64,000 nt of DNA, taken from NCBI GenBank assembly GCA_021030905.1, contig JAGFMI010000029.1, positions 124,001-188,000 on the forward strand, given 5' to 3'. Below are positions 1-11,310 of this stretch, one piece after another. The notes under the pieces were generated by a model that had not been told where the DNA came from, made no database searches, and saw only the letters and a program-made list of their open reading frames with translations. Origin of the DNA: Pyrenula massariospora (lineage: Eukaryota; Ascomycota; Eurotiomycetes; Pyrenulales; Pyrenulaceae). Position 1 is the stretch's first letter; the number at the start of each line of letters is the position of its first letter. Made by a program: the position numbers and the translations under genes.

Positions 1-859
1 ATCAGCTTTGTGAGACTGTAAAAGTCCGAAAGTAGCCAACGATATTCCCGCTATTCCTAGCAGCATCAGTTCAGGGAGATTTCGGGAATGGTGAGAATGT
101 TCAACGATTAGCGCCATAGACAGCAATCACATTATTTGCATCAACCCCTAAGTCAAGGCCTCAAGACCGAAAAAATTATATTGATGTTACTCACAGGCGG
201 GCCTTTCTTTTCGGAGGTCCTATAACGGGTGAGAGAATACTAATCTGATCAAGATGGCATTCCGGATCATTACACGCTACGATCACTTCAAGATCAAGGT
301 CGAAGTTAGCGCCATCTTTTCCCCGCCTCCATCACCTACCCCTGGCAAGTTCTCCCTTAGCCTCTTCGTCCCCGTTCTACGCCTTTCTTGCTTTGTTCTA
401 GGTATTTTTCGTTCATGGCAGTGCTGAATGAAGTTTTTCCTGATCGAGGCATGCCGTTTGACTTGATGAAACTATTCACGCTCTAGAGGATCTAGCGACC
501 TGTACCCCGCATCTCAAAATGAATTGCAGCATGGGATATTGTCGGGTCGAAACTAAGTTTATACCAGCGCTTACCTGCCATCGAGGCTGTCCGTAAAGGA
601 GCTATCAACGCACTGGCAAGGATAGAAGAGGACCGATACTTCGTACCGTTCCTTGAATATCGCGCTTATCAGGTTAAGTGGACGACCGGTGCAGAGGACC
701 CTGCAACATGGAAAGAAAGACCTTACACGGTAGCCCTAGCTTCGAGCTTGTCGAACCGAAGCCGTAAGCATGGCAGAGGTCAATAAATATACCGTTGGGA
801 AGCTTTCATGACTGGACCTCGTTGAGAATTTAGAGACTGTTCCATCCGTTGCTCTTCAA
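1..859. other. Upstream flank with an orphan ORF end
   Basis: No complete gene is visible. On the + strand an open stretch of 87 codons runs from about 523 to a stop at 784. It has protein-like composition (for example ALARIEEDRYFVPFLEYRAY) but no ATG that would make it a gene. It may be the last exon of a gene that starts left of the window or a degraded copy. I do not recognise the family. The rest of the interval would serve as promoter for the gene at 860. Confidence 0.3.
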
Positions 860-2522
860 ATGTATCTGCAGAAAGACTCTGTTCCCCTTGGGCTGACGAA
901 GGGATATTCCAGCAACATTTTTGAAATTTGGGTCGTAGTGTTCGTTTTTCAATGCCTCTGTACATTATCTCAAGCGCAACAATTTATATCTGATTCAGGT
1001 GTTTGGGGACCTCCTCTAGAAGTTGTACATGCCTACTATGATCAATGGCCCACAGGTCCGTTACGCTCTTGGTTCGATGCAGTGAATCACTACAGCGGCT
1101 ATAGCGATGCTGACTGTTTCCCGTAAAGGCGTTGCCATTTCCTCGACTGGACGCTTATTCTCCAGCTATCCTTCAGGACTTGACAGCAATAACACAAACG
1201 ATGGCAAAAATGGGCGGTACCAGCTGGCGGAGCTAACAGCACACAGTAAAGAGACTCCATACCCAAATATCGAAATGAATAATCCGGCAGGTGGTGCTAT
1301 CAATTTCACCACAAACCCGCCCTGTAAGTATTCGCAGACCAAGCTGGATGGAACTCAAAACAAGTATTGACCGTTCGGCAAAGCTGGAGCAAACCACAAG
1401 GACTATTTCATCAGCGTCCAAACCGTCGTGATAGATGGCAAAGACCGCCTTTGGGCCCTTGACGCTGGCCGTGCGGTCGATCCCATATCCGGAACGCAGG
1501 TCCAATCGACGTATGGAGGCCCTAAGCTGGTAGGTTTCGACTTGACCACCAACAAAGTCATCAAAACCATCTTGTTTCCTCGGAATGTAGCCTTCCCTGA
1601 GTCGTATCTTAACGACGTACGATTCGACCTACGACCAGCAGCCACAAACACGACGGGCGGAGTGGCGTATATAACGGACTCTAGCGCCGAAGGCCGGAAT
1701 GGGATTATCATTGCCGATCTTGATACGGGAGAGAGCTGGCGCCATTTAACAGGTATGCTTCACTTTATATCAGAGTCCTAGTGGCTTCAAACATCAAACC
1801 TAAAACCCGTATGTCAATAATGGACCATCATCCCTGACCGAGTTCAAACTCACATCAAGGTTCCCGCTGGGTCCAACCCGACCTCGGCTTCGTCCCCTTC
1901 ATCTGGGGAGCCCCAGCCTACAACGCTCCCGCCCCAAACTCCCAGATCTACAACTACCTCACCACCGGCTCCGACGGCCTCGCCATCTCCGCCGACGGCT
2001 CTGAGCTCTACTTCTCCGCCCTCGCCACCCGCACCCTGTACTCGATCCCCAGCGCCCTGCTGCGCGACCGCTCCCCGCAGTCCGAGGTGCTCGCCGTCCA
2101 GGGCGTGCAGAACCGCGGGCAGAAGGGCTTCAGCGACGGCTTCGAGACGGACACGAACGGGTTTGTGTACGTGGGGAATTTCGAGGGTAACGCGGTGACT
2201 TTTTTCAACCCGGCGAATGGGACGAGCCAGGTTTTTGTGAGGGACCCGCGGATTAATTGGGTCGATACTAGTGAGTTGTTCCGTCACTTGGCCAATCGGC
2301 GATATTCGGTAGTCTTTGCTTCGAAAGTCGAGGCTGTGTGGGCTGATGATTTATCACCAAACAGTGTCCGTCGGAACTGATGGCTACCTCTACTTCACTG
2401 TGAACGGGAACCACAGGTCAGAGCTGTCGTGGCCTGGCGGGGTGCCGCGAGTCAGGCCGTGGCCGTTGTTCAGGGCGAAATTGCCCGGTGGTGGGGGCAA
2501 AGTACTTCTGACAGAGGAATAG
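860..2522 (+). CDS. Secreted major royal jelly / yellow-family protein
   Basis: Five exons are read at 860-1055, 1129-1323, 1384-1752, 1860-2270 and 2365-2522, giving 442 aa; each intron has GT-AG ends. The spliced product matches the MRJP/yellow pattern: PLEVVHAYYDQWPTGVAISS near the N terminus, DYFISVQTVVIDGKDRLW, a central SYLNDVRFDLR, the GFVPFIWGAP loop, LYSIPSALL, a G-Q-K-G-F-S-D block, NWVDTMSVGTDGYLYFTVN and a final LFRAKLPGGGGKV. The fold is a six-bladed propeller; fungal members are secreted and of unsettled function (some relatives are lactonase-like). A hydrophobic segment at about residues 21-37 ending in SQAQQ looks like a signal peptide, but the polar stretch before it is long, so the true start may lie in an unseen upstream exon. 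Intron 2 is 60 nt, keeps frame and carries a stop. Confidence 0.9.
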
Positions 2523-3094
2523 TATCTTGTTGCTAAGAGTAAGAGAAGAGATATAGTCTTAGTGAGGCTGTTCCAAGGCTTTGTCTCGGAACTCAATCGT
2601 TGTAGATAGATCCAGTACAAACTGTTACGTTCTTGGGGGCGAGATTTAGCACAACCATCCCTGGCCAATCTCCGACGTAGCAAAAATAAGCAAATTAGTC
2701 TAGGTCAAATGGAAGGCTAGATGATAAAAATGCCCCATTCACCATCCCAGGGATCCCAGTGTTTCGCCTTCATCAGCAAGGCTAGTAGCGGAAACTCTAA
2801 ATTCTCGTCATTGGATCGATCAAACAGGAGCGAGGGAAATCTATGAACGCTAAGCCTATCCTCCAAACAAAATGCTCTCGAGCAAATCAAAAACGCCAAA
2901 CGTCATGCTTCGTTTCTCGTAAGCAGCCCTAGACGCCTCATTGATAATCCTCATCAGTTTCCCACACCGAGATGGAACGGACGTATGTCGGCCGGCGAAC
3001 CCTGCTAAGGCCTTGGCCAAAATTGGAAACGAACAGTTGAAACGAGAGAGTAGGACGCTTGTAGCGGCCCAGTTACGCCAAATTTCACGCGATG
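2523..3094. other. Convergent intergenic region
   Basis: Tail-to-tail spacer between the MRJP gene and the SOK1-like gene. No ORF with protein-like content is seen. It should hold the two 3' ends. Confidence 0.5.
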
Positions 3095-5086
3095 TCAGCT
3101 CGTATCGACGGTATTCAGCTCACCGTCCGCGGCTCTTTCGCTGTTCCCGCCGTGTGAATCAGACGATACCATACACATCTCTTCCTGCGCCAGTAGCGGT
3201 TGCGCAGACTGCTCCGTGTCTTGCGGAGCACTTCCGCTGTCGGCGCCGTCCAGGTAGCACAATTCCGCCCAGACGCGCCAGTTGAGAGTCAGAATGTGCG
3301 CCAGCCGGCGGGCGACGTCTTCGATATCCGGCAACCACGACGCAGCTGAATCCAAAGGCGACATGTGCGGGGGACTGGTTGTGCTCGCCAGCCTCAGATC
3401 GCGTTGGGAAATCCAGTTTTTCTGATCATCGCCGATTGCGCGTGGGCCCATTCCGCTGAAGCGGTGAATATGCCCGAGAGTGCGGTGCATAAGCTCTGCC
3501 TGGACATGGGACGTGGTGTGTTGACGCGCGAAAGGGTCCTGTGTTAGGTAGGCTAGGCGATGAAATGTCTGTTTGACTTCTTGGTCGGGGAACGTCCGTA
3601 GTGCGCTGACCCCATTCGCTCGATCGATGGTAGAGTATGCAGCACTCAAGATCTCCAGCGCTATGCTGTATAGGTTCGACTGCCAGATCCTGGAAATATC
3701 ATCTGTTGTACAACGGCCAGAACTGTCGAGGATGGCAAAGGTCCGTAGCTGTAACGTCGCGTATACTGGCGATGGAGCAGTGAATTGGCGTCTTTGACTG
3801 GGATCCATGATCACTTCGTTCAGCAGAGAGAAGCAGACACGGAGATAGATCAGATCTTGCAGGTCATCTCGTAACCGTGCAAGACGCAGCCGGTCATAGC
3901 TAAAGGTAGATGGATATTCCCGCGGCGATGACACCGCAGTCAGGTCGCGTGTAACACCGTGCAAGAGGGGATATATCCCTTGGGTTAACTGTGTATCGAT
4001 CGTTGTATAGTTACGCATTTGAGGCATGGTTGACCTTGAATCTTGGTACCATCTGCGCGCACTCGCTGGGTCAAATTTCTTCTCTTGGATCCGTTTTCGA
4101 AAAAATTTCCGCTGGAAGTTCTCGGTGTCATCTATAAGCAGGATACGGAAAGTTCGGATCTGGTGATTAGCAACGTCAAGTTTCATTGCCTCTAAAACCG
4201 CGAAAAGCTTCTCGAGACCGTCAGCTATTTGCCTCATGTTCCGATGCAGAAGTCCTCGCTCAATGAGCGCCGACATTTCGTCGGCAAGTGTATCACGCAT
4301 CGGCGCGCAGTGTTTCTTGAGCAATTCGGCGAGCCAGCGTGCTAGGCCTGCTATGTCAAGAACTCCTTTGAAAATTTCTTGCATTAGAAGGTCAACATCG
4401 AGGTGTTCAGCAACGCTGATATGATCTCTGTCTGGAACTAGCACATCTAGGAGCTCTTTCAAATGTTTGAACATATCTGGTAGACGTCGAGCAAATGTGT
4501 CGGACTCTCCTGTATCATTTACCGCTGCTTCTGTCGTGGAGCTCAGGAACTGGTATATCTGGAGCTCAGCAGCCAAGGCAGCCCAATAGGCCTTTGCATC
4601 CCGTCTTTTCTCCTCACCTCTTCTACCTTTGATAGGCATGAAATGCAAATCGTTATCGAAATTGACATCATATCGTAGATTTATGTTATTCATTATCCAA
4701 CCGAGGTCGAGCTCGCTCAAAGTCTTTTTGGTGACTGGTGGATATCTTGGAGCTTGCTTTAATATGCTGTGAGTGTCGGGACTGAAATCCGGCAAGTTGG
4801 GAATTTGCATCACAACCTGACCTGATGGTTGGATGATTGAAGCTACTGATGCGCTAGTCAGCTGCGCTGAATGAGGCAAGGGCTCGTGCTGAGCGGCGGA
4901 CGAAGATGTAGAGACGAGTTGTCGAGCTTCCTTTTTGTAGGGCTCTAAAGGAAAACCGTCGGAGGGGGCATTGGAATTTTCCTGCCATGCTTGATCTGCG
5001 CTTTCAAGAGTCAGAAGTTCTGATAGTCTTTCAGTCTGGTCCTGGGCTTGAGCATCGGCCGAGTTGTTGTTACTGAAGCCTGACAT
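3095..5086 (-). CDS. SOK1: SOK1 / T-complex protein 11 (TCP11) family protein
   Basis: A single exon encodes 663 aa. The first true ATG is at 5086 (MSGFSNNNS); the codon before it is TTG. Residues 1-125 are low-complexity and probably disordered. From about residue 126 the TCP11/Sok1 domain begins with LDLGWIMNNINLRYDVNF, followed by RRDAKAYWAALAAELQIYQF, the helical block MKLDVANHQIRTFRILLIDD, and a helical C-terminal region to about residue 620. The tail is acidic and Ser-rich. In yeast, Sok1 is a dosage suppressor of loss of protein kinase A; in fungi the family is linked to cAMP/PKA signalling and growth, by a mechanism that is not well defined. Length is typical for filamentous fungi. 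It converges on the MRJP gene, and the large gene-poor region lies upstream. Family assignment is firm; the exact cellular role is inferred. Confidence 0.88.
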   Translation of the reverse strand: MSGFSNNNSADAQAQDQTERLSELLTLESADQAWQENSNAPSDGFPLEPYKKEARQLVSTSSSAAQHEPLPHSAQLTSASVASIIQPSGQVVMQIPNLPDFSPDTHSILKQAPRYPPVTKKTLSELDLGWIMNNINLRYDVNFDNDLHFMPIKGRRGEEKRRDAKAYWAALAAELQIYQFLSSTTEAAVNDTGESDTFARRLPDMFKHLKELLDVLVPDRDHISVAEHLDVDLLMQEIFKGVLDIAGLARWLAELLKKHCAPMRDTLADEMSALIERGLLHRNMRQIADGLEKLFAVLEAMKLDVANHQIRTFRILLIDDTENFQRKFFRKRIQEKKFDPASARRWYQDSRSTMPQMRNYTTIDTQLTQGIYPLLHGVTRDLTAVSSPREYPSTFSYDRLRLARLRDDLQDLIYLRVCFSLLNEVIMDPSQRRQFTAPSPVYATLQLRTFAILDSSGRCTTDDISRIWQSNLYSIALEILSAAYSTIDRANGVSALRTFPDQEVKQTFHRLAYLTQDPFARQHTTSHVQAELMHRTLGHIHRFSGMGPRAIGDDQKNWISQRDLRLASTTSPPHMSPLDSAASWLPDIEDVARRLAHILTLNWRVWAELCYLDGADSGSAPQDTEQSAQPLLAQEEMCMVSSDSHGGNSERAADGELNTVDTS

Positions 5087-8000
5087 CAAGAAACATTTGT
5101 GTCGTTCATCTATCTGCTGATATGGAGCGCAAAAGGAAAGAGCTAGAGGCTATCTTTATAAAATTATTATTAGCGAACGCTACGTGGATTTTCAATTGCT
5201 CACGGCGAGGTTCTTCAATGTCATTGACAGGAAGCACTCACTGTTTCCTGAGACCGGGCCCTCTTGACAAACCCGAATTTCTAAGATCGCTAGCACAAAC
5301 AGATTGTTCCTCGAAAATAGTACAGAGACCGAATGTGATATCTGGGGAAAGGGAGACCAATGTTTGTTGCTATCGGACGATTCCGAGCCAGTTCAATCTT
5401 GTATGGCTCACAAAGGTCTTGTAGGAGCAAACGCGGGAGGGAGAGACAAGCTGAAGAAATCGGAGAGAGCAGTCGGCGTAAACTACCAAGATTGGTACTT
5501 AGAAAAGATTATGGAAGGCATATCCGAAGACCAGAGAAAGGCGTCTGTTACAAACCTTTTTTAGAGCACGCAAGAGTCTCTGACAGCACGGGTCATCAAA
5601 ATATCCGGGCTCAAGTGTAGCCGGTGACCGGAACCAGCTACGTGGGTCTCCTAGTCAGGTGCCTCGATGCCTTTAGACCGTCGAACTATTTGGTTCAACA
5701 CTCTCGCTTCGGATGTGGAGTGAGCTTTTTCGCATCGTAGACAGGGGCGCAATGGAAGTGAGGCTGCTGGCGTCGGTGACGATCGGACCGACCCACTTAT
5801 ATTTTTGATTTCGATCCTCGAATTTTTATTTCAAGCGATTGATCAACAACGCGCGAAGAAGTTTGGCAAACAAACAGTGTTCGATAAAACTGTACGATAA
5901 ACCTGTCTCTTTTAATGTTACCAAGCCTGTCGCCAAAAGCAATTTAACTCACCGCTCCTTTCGCGTCCTTTTCCCAGTATCCACGCTTTCCGAAAAAGCT
6001 AAAATCCCACGCACAATCTGAAAAATATCCGACCCTTACGCAAAAATAATTATCGCAATTAGGGCCGATAAGCGACTCTCGGTGAGAGCGAAGACGCTGG
6101 CGTGGCGGCGGCAGAGTCTTAGGTCAACCTCAACCGACATAGCGGCCACAATTTCAAGGCTGATTGATCGCTGCAAATTCCTGCAGTCGCCCGAGATCAT
6201 TGTCTTCCTACTCACTATTACCTCGGACTTCCCGGAAATACAGTGAGTCCTTCCGCTTTCATAGGCATAACTTGTCTTTAGCGGAAGTTTGCGTCTCTGT
6301 ACGGGCCGAGAAGAAACGAGGCAACCAGTCCTCGTGCTCACAAACGCGGCAAATTGCACCTGCAATTCTGTCGCCCCTCCATTTGTGTGACTGACCCGAC
6401 CAACTTTACCTAGTCGCTTACCGCCGGCTTGTAGTAAATGGTGATTACGCGCCAGGGATGAAGCGACTTAGGTATCTGTTGCATCCTGGGCGGCTGGATC
6501 GAGTTATGAAACAGCAGTCTGAACCTGCATGTCTTTAACATCGAGCATTGCAGACCACACAGAAATAATTTTAGCTCTTCCCAGAATATCGTATCAGAAA
6601 ATACCCGTAGCCAGCAACAAAAAATCAGCTGGTAGAAGCAAGGTAGCTTTCTTGGCGATATTGAAGTTTGATCTCGGGTACCAATACCAGGCTGCATCCT
6701 CCAGCTTTTCTCAATGATATATTTGATCGGTCGACCCTGTCGTTGACTTATTCAGTGCGCAGTAGATCGCTGTCTCTCCGTCAGTGTAAAAGGTTAGCGA
6801 AGGTACACGTAAATCGTCTAATAAGGCATCAAAGCGTGATCTTCGACGTGGGCAGATGATCTTTGTAATTGACCTGCGGGAGATTGGGTGTCCTCAGAAA
6901 TGTCGGCTAATTGAGGCGATAGGATATGCATTACCTGAAGACCTTGGTAATGGGTGCCAGCTCTCCCCGGGTTGAAAAGTTTAGCTCCGTCCTTTGGAAC
7001 ACAAACAGAGGAAGCACGTTCCACAGCCTAGCTGCATGGTACAGTACTTTCTCAATAAGGCTCCAAGCTTCGTCTCTGCGTCTTCACTGTCCATCAAGGT
7101 GAGGCACCAGTCTTGAAGAGATCGATTCAACGATGTGAGGAGACATTATCTCATAATTGAGGCGGTTGAGCAACGTCATGCTAGAACCGCATGGATGAGA
7201 AGGCGTCGATGGCAACCCCCAGGCTAAGCCCCCCATTCCATTTGCGCCTTTCCTCCAGGGATGTAAGGCGGACGAGAACCTATCCGACCCAAGGCTTCAA
7301 GAATGCCAGGCGAATTTCAAATCCGTCCACCGGGTGGTTTGAGCCACGCGAAAAGATCTTCAAGGGCCTTCTCCAATTATCCACTAGCGATTGACAATTG
7401 ATCCGCTCCTTCAAACCCTAGTTGTCCCACCGCATACGTTGCTGCTATGGTATGGACAGGATAGCTGCATCACGCAATCAACACGGCTTTGCCGCGTTGA
7501 AGTCAACACTTCACCCTCAGTTTGTGAAGAAAGAGATCAATTACATGCATCTGTAAGGCATGGCAGGTAATGCTCACTAATTACCCCGCAGTTCTGATGC
7601 CTTGATATTTCCCTTTTCTCATCGAGATCTGCTATTGAAGCAAGTCGGACTTTCTCGCAGTCATTTACGCTATAATTAGCGCGATGATTTGCTCTTCCAT
7701 ATACTTTCAACCAATGAAACTTGTCTGTATTAGAGTTTGTAGCCGTCTCAAGTCAGCTTGACGACTGATGCACGGGAAGTATTGTCAGGATGTTAGGCAT
7801 AGGTCGCTTTGCGGTCTGCTTTTTAGGTCGTCGAGCATGAGAAAGAGATATAAAAAGAGACGTAAGATTGCAATATGTCAGCATGTAGATATTGCTTGTC
7901 ATTGAGAAGGTTATTCCTGCCGCTGTTGTTGTCGCAGAAATACCGCACGGTAGACAACCTGTGAATGGATAAAGACTCAGGGTATTAAAACCCTTTTACC

Positions 8001-8824
8001 CTACTAGGGCCGCTAAGAAGAAGAACTAAGACGTCGCAAGATCAATGAGCATGCAAAAAACTATCGCTAGAGGCTTGGGGGATCGCCTTATCTTCAATCC
8101 CCAGTCCTCAGAGGTAGCTTAACACTCAAGAACTCAGGATAACATCGGAGCTTGGCTGATCCGGTCACAGATTTTCAATCGAGGGTGATATCCTAGCCAT
8201 GAGAGCTATGTACGGAAGCCATTGAACGCTAGATCAACTTACATTTAGGCATAGGGAGTTTACGTCCACTTTTCCATCATATGTTGTGGAGAAAGGCCCT
8301 CGCAGCGCTCTGAGCGCTTCTGACGGCCGGATGACTCTTTGATCTCCATAAAAGTAGACCACCAAGTTAATATATCCGACTACCCACTCTCAAAGGGGCC
8401 AATGCAAGACATGTTGACCTTGGTCTATGGAGGCTTTGAGATGATACTACAAGGGGGATGCGGCGCTCCATAGGATCTTAAAATTATTCAGAAGATCTAG
8501 TATGCAGAGTTCAACCTGCCAATTTTACACACGATAGCGATAGGGGCAATGAACGCCATATTCCCTTTGAACGGAAATACATGTTAGTTTTTGAGACTTA
8601 AAGTGACATTCCAGAGACGAATGAATGCCAAGACATTAGTTGACTAGCGAGGCTGGCGCTTGGCACAGAAGCGAATCTTTCGAACACTCCCTCCAGAAGT
8701 TCCCTGTGCATCTGTTATGCCTCTTTTCGAACGTGATCGTCGCGCGTGCCAAAATTTAGAGATTCCTACCTCCTAAAATCAACAAACGACACACCCTCTA
8801 AGTATACCTCTTGTGGTCGCGAAA
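5087..8824. other. 3.7-kb gene-poor region
   Basis: Only short ORFs without family signature are present on either strand. Parts are AT-rich (about 5800-6060 and 7600-8000). The overlapping + strand frames at 5304-5620 look like non-coding sequence. No terminal inverted repeats, long direct repeats or transposase motifs could be recognised by eye. The right end must contain the KH-protein promoter. Confidence 0.5.
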
Positions 8825-10717
8825 ATGGCCGACGAAGAGCGAAGACAGAAGCGATCCCGATTTGATCAGACCGAACCTGAACCCCGCCGTTCTAGATTTG
8901 ACAGACGATCCCGATCTCCGTCTACGAGACAGTCAGAATCCAAGAGGAGCCGTAGTCCTCTCGGTAGAAATTCTGATACTCCCCCGTCCTCTACTCGGCG
9001 CTCGATTCCTGCGGACCCTGCTTCTGCTGCGGGTATGTGATCTCAGGCCACATTTTATTTTCACTGAATATCTTCGCTAATCTTGAGCCAATAGCTGCCG
9101 CGGCAGCCAAAATCAATGCCCAGCTGCAAGCGAAGAAAGGAATACAGCATGTCGACGTTCCGCCGATCCGTTCGGTTCGTCTCTGATGGTCCGAATTTAC
9201 GCTTACTTCCTAACGCGGTTTCAGACGCAGAGCCCTGTACCTAAGTCGGCTTCGCCGTCAGGTGGAAAGACCTCCGGGAACGTCGACAGCGAGATATATA
9301 GTGAGAATGGTGACTATATCAAAGATATTGAGGTCAACGATTTGCGCAATCGTTACACACTGACAAAGGGATCCACACAAAAGATGGTAAATATCCTTAT
9401 TAAATCGAGTCCACTGATATTTCCAGTCCTCGCCTCTTCTTTCAATGTTTCTAGAGCATAGTGCTCATCTTCCTTCTTGCAATGGTGTCAGAAGCTTACC
9501 TGACGTCGGCTCTAGCATTTCATCTCCTCCCCGCCTCTGCAACTGCTAACCTCAAGTGCGTGACATCTAGATCAAGGAAGAAACTGGCGCCGGTACGCTC
9601 CACCTGAAAAAATTACATATGCTTTGGTAGAGATTATGCTCATACGTTTCAAGATGTCACAACTCGAGGGTCCTATTATCCAGACAAGAATATGGCAACT
9701 GCAGCGGTGTGGTCAGCTATTCAATGTTGGTATATGATGAGACTAACGGAGCTAGAACCCGCCGCTGTATCTTCATATTACGAGTACCACGAAGGCTGGT
9801 CTCGAAATGGCTGTCCAAAAGGTTGACGAACTTATGCAACAAGAACTGCCAAATTTAGTCGATGAACGCCGCTTCCGCCGTCGTGATCAAGACCAAGTCG
9901 AGCGCGATGAATTTGGTCGGGTAAGTATAAACCTCCACTGATCACTTTCAGACCCCTAGCGCTAATACCCAGATCTATTCGACAGCGAAAATGGCCCGAA
10001 GAGCGTATTCCTATTGACATGGAGCCCTTGGCTGGATTTAACCTCCGAGCACAAGTAGTTGGCCCCCAAGGAGCTTATGTCAAGCACATACAGCAAGAAA
10101 CCCGCTGCCGTGTCCAAATCAAAGGCCGGGGTTCGGGCTATATGGAGCATGGCACTGGTCGCGAGTCGGATGACGCAATGTACTTGCATGTGGCTGGACC
10201 CGATCCGAAAGAAGTTGTGAAAGCTAAGGAACTTTGCGATGATCTCCTAGCAAACGTCAGGGAGAGCTACGAGAAGTTTAAAGCAAATCCCCCGCCTCAG
10301 CATCACGGGTCTTACACCGATGGCTACGGCGCGAATGCCTCAAGTTCTAGCTATGGCGGTTATCGCTCCCAATCTCGCAACGATTATAGCTCCAATTACA
10401 ATACTTATCAATCACCAACGCCCGCACCTGGCACTGCAGGGTCTCCGCAACCTGCAGGAGGATACGACTACTCACAGTATTACGGAAACAGTGCTGGAGG
10501 TCAAACACCCGGGGGTAACGCAGCAGATCCTTACGCTGCTTGGGGCGGGTATCAGAACTATGTGGCCTACTACCAATACTATAGTCAGCAACAGCAGCAG
10601 CCGCAGGCTCCACCTCCGTCAGGCAGTGAAGCCCCTCCCCCACCTTCAGGGAGCCCTCCGCCCCCTCCTCCGGGAGGCAATGGATACAATGCCGTTCCAC
10701 CGCCTCCGGGAATGTAG
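8825..10717 (+). CDS. KH-domain RNA-binding protein (KHDC4/BLOM7-like)
   Basis: Seven exons are read: 8825-9032, 9095-9174, 9225-9386, 9571-9592, 9654-9706, 9756-9920 and 9986-10717, giving 473 aa. Branch points such as GCTAATC, CTAAC and GACTAAC precede the acceptors. The protein opens with an Arg/Ser-rich segment (RRSRFDRRSRSPS), then AAKINAQLQAKKGIQHVDVP. A first KH-like module carries RYTLTKGSTQKMIKEETGAD and VTTRGSYYPD. A second spans GFNLRAQVVGPQGAYVKHIQ with CRVQIKGRGSGY. The C terminus is rich in Gly/Tyr, Gln and Pro (PPPPPGG runs). This order matches the KHDC4/BLOM7 family, nuclear RNA-binding proteins associated with splicing. Exon 4 is only 22 nt and lies within the first KH module, so correct splicing is essential. 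CCZ1 follows on the same strand, about 600 bp on. Confidence 0.9.
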
Positions 10718-11310
10718 CCGCTAATAACTCTATAGTCGTTCAGAAACCGCGGCTTTGGTCGGCGTATTTGTTGAGGAACTTTCCGCCTACTACGTGCAAG
10801 GAGGCTCGGGGGAATGCGAAGTTTTTTAGCCAATTGATAGTTGATACAAATCTACAATGCGTCGAAAATTGGTGGGCAGCTACTGGAAACGCTTTGCGCT
10901 TCGTGTCAGTGGGTTGACGCTCGCATCGCGAATGGGTCGCGAGCGAATGGGGGCTATCAGCTCTCTCTTCGCAGTTAGCATTTTGTAGGATTAAAGCGTT
11001 CTCACCCAACGCGAAACCGAAAATGCAATATCCACAGACTCCATCGTTCTCCAAGTATTCGCGACACTGGCTCAATTCGTTTCCGTCCATGCTATTAGAG
11101 CCAGGGATGGTATGTGTCACTCTTAAAATTGGGACGGAAAGAGCAATGTCGCGGTCCTTAAATGAAGATTGGTGGCCGTTCGACTTGCTCAGACTCGATC
11201 TCTATGTACTCTATCTAGGTAGTTTTCTACTCGCCGCTCCCTCAGAACTTCGCCTAAGGTGATCATTAGATTGCATGTCCTACGTTGCATATCCTTTTGA
11301 GTAGATTTAA
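10718..11310. other. Intergenic region with a GC-rich hairpin
   Basis: Spacer between the KH-protein stop and the CCZ1 ATG. A 7-bp inverted repeat, CGCTCGC at 10918-10924 and GCGAGCG at 10939-10945, encloses two TCGCGA hexamers. A minus-strand frame at 10740-11120 is open but has no recognisable features and is not called. Confidence 0.4.

Noticed and set aside
1107-1370. MRJP gene as a pseudogene with several stops
   Set aside because: All breaks coincide with canonical introns; the spliced frame is intact.
5600-5720. tRNA-like A-box and B-box fragments (TAGCCGGTGACCGG, GGTTCAACACTC)
   Set aside because: No acceptor, anticodon or T-stem pairing could be drawn; the T-arm bases do not pair.
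7780-8060. LTR-like stretch (TGTC start, purine/pyrimidine ends)
   Set aside because: No matching second copy, no clear terminal repeats and no retroelement coding sequence nearby; the resemblance is too weak to call a fossil.
10740-11120. Minus-strand open frame between the KH gene and CCZ1
   Set aside because: No ATG at its start, no family signature, and it lies where the KH-gene 3' UTR should be.
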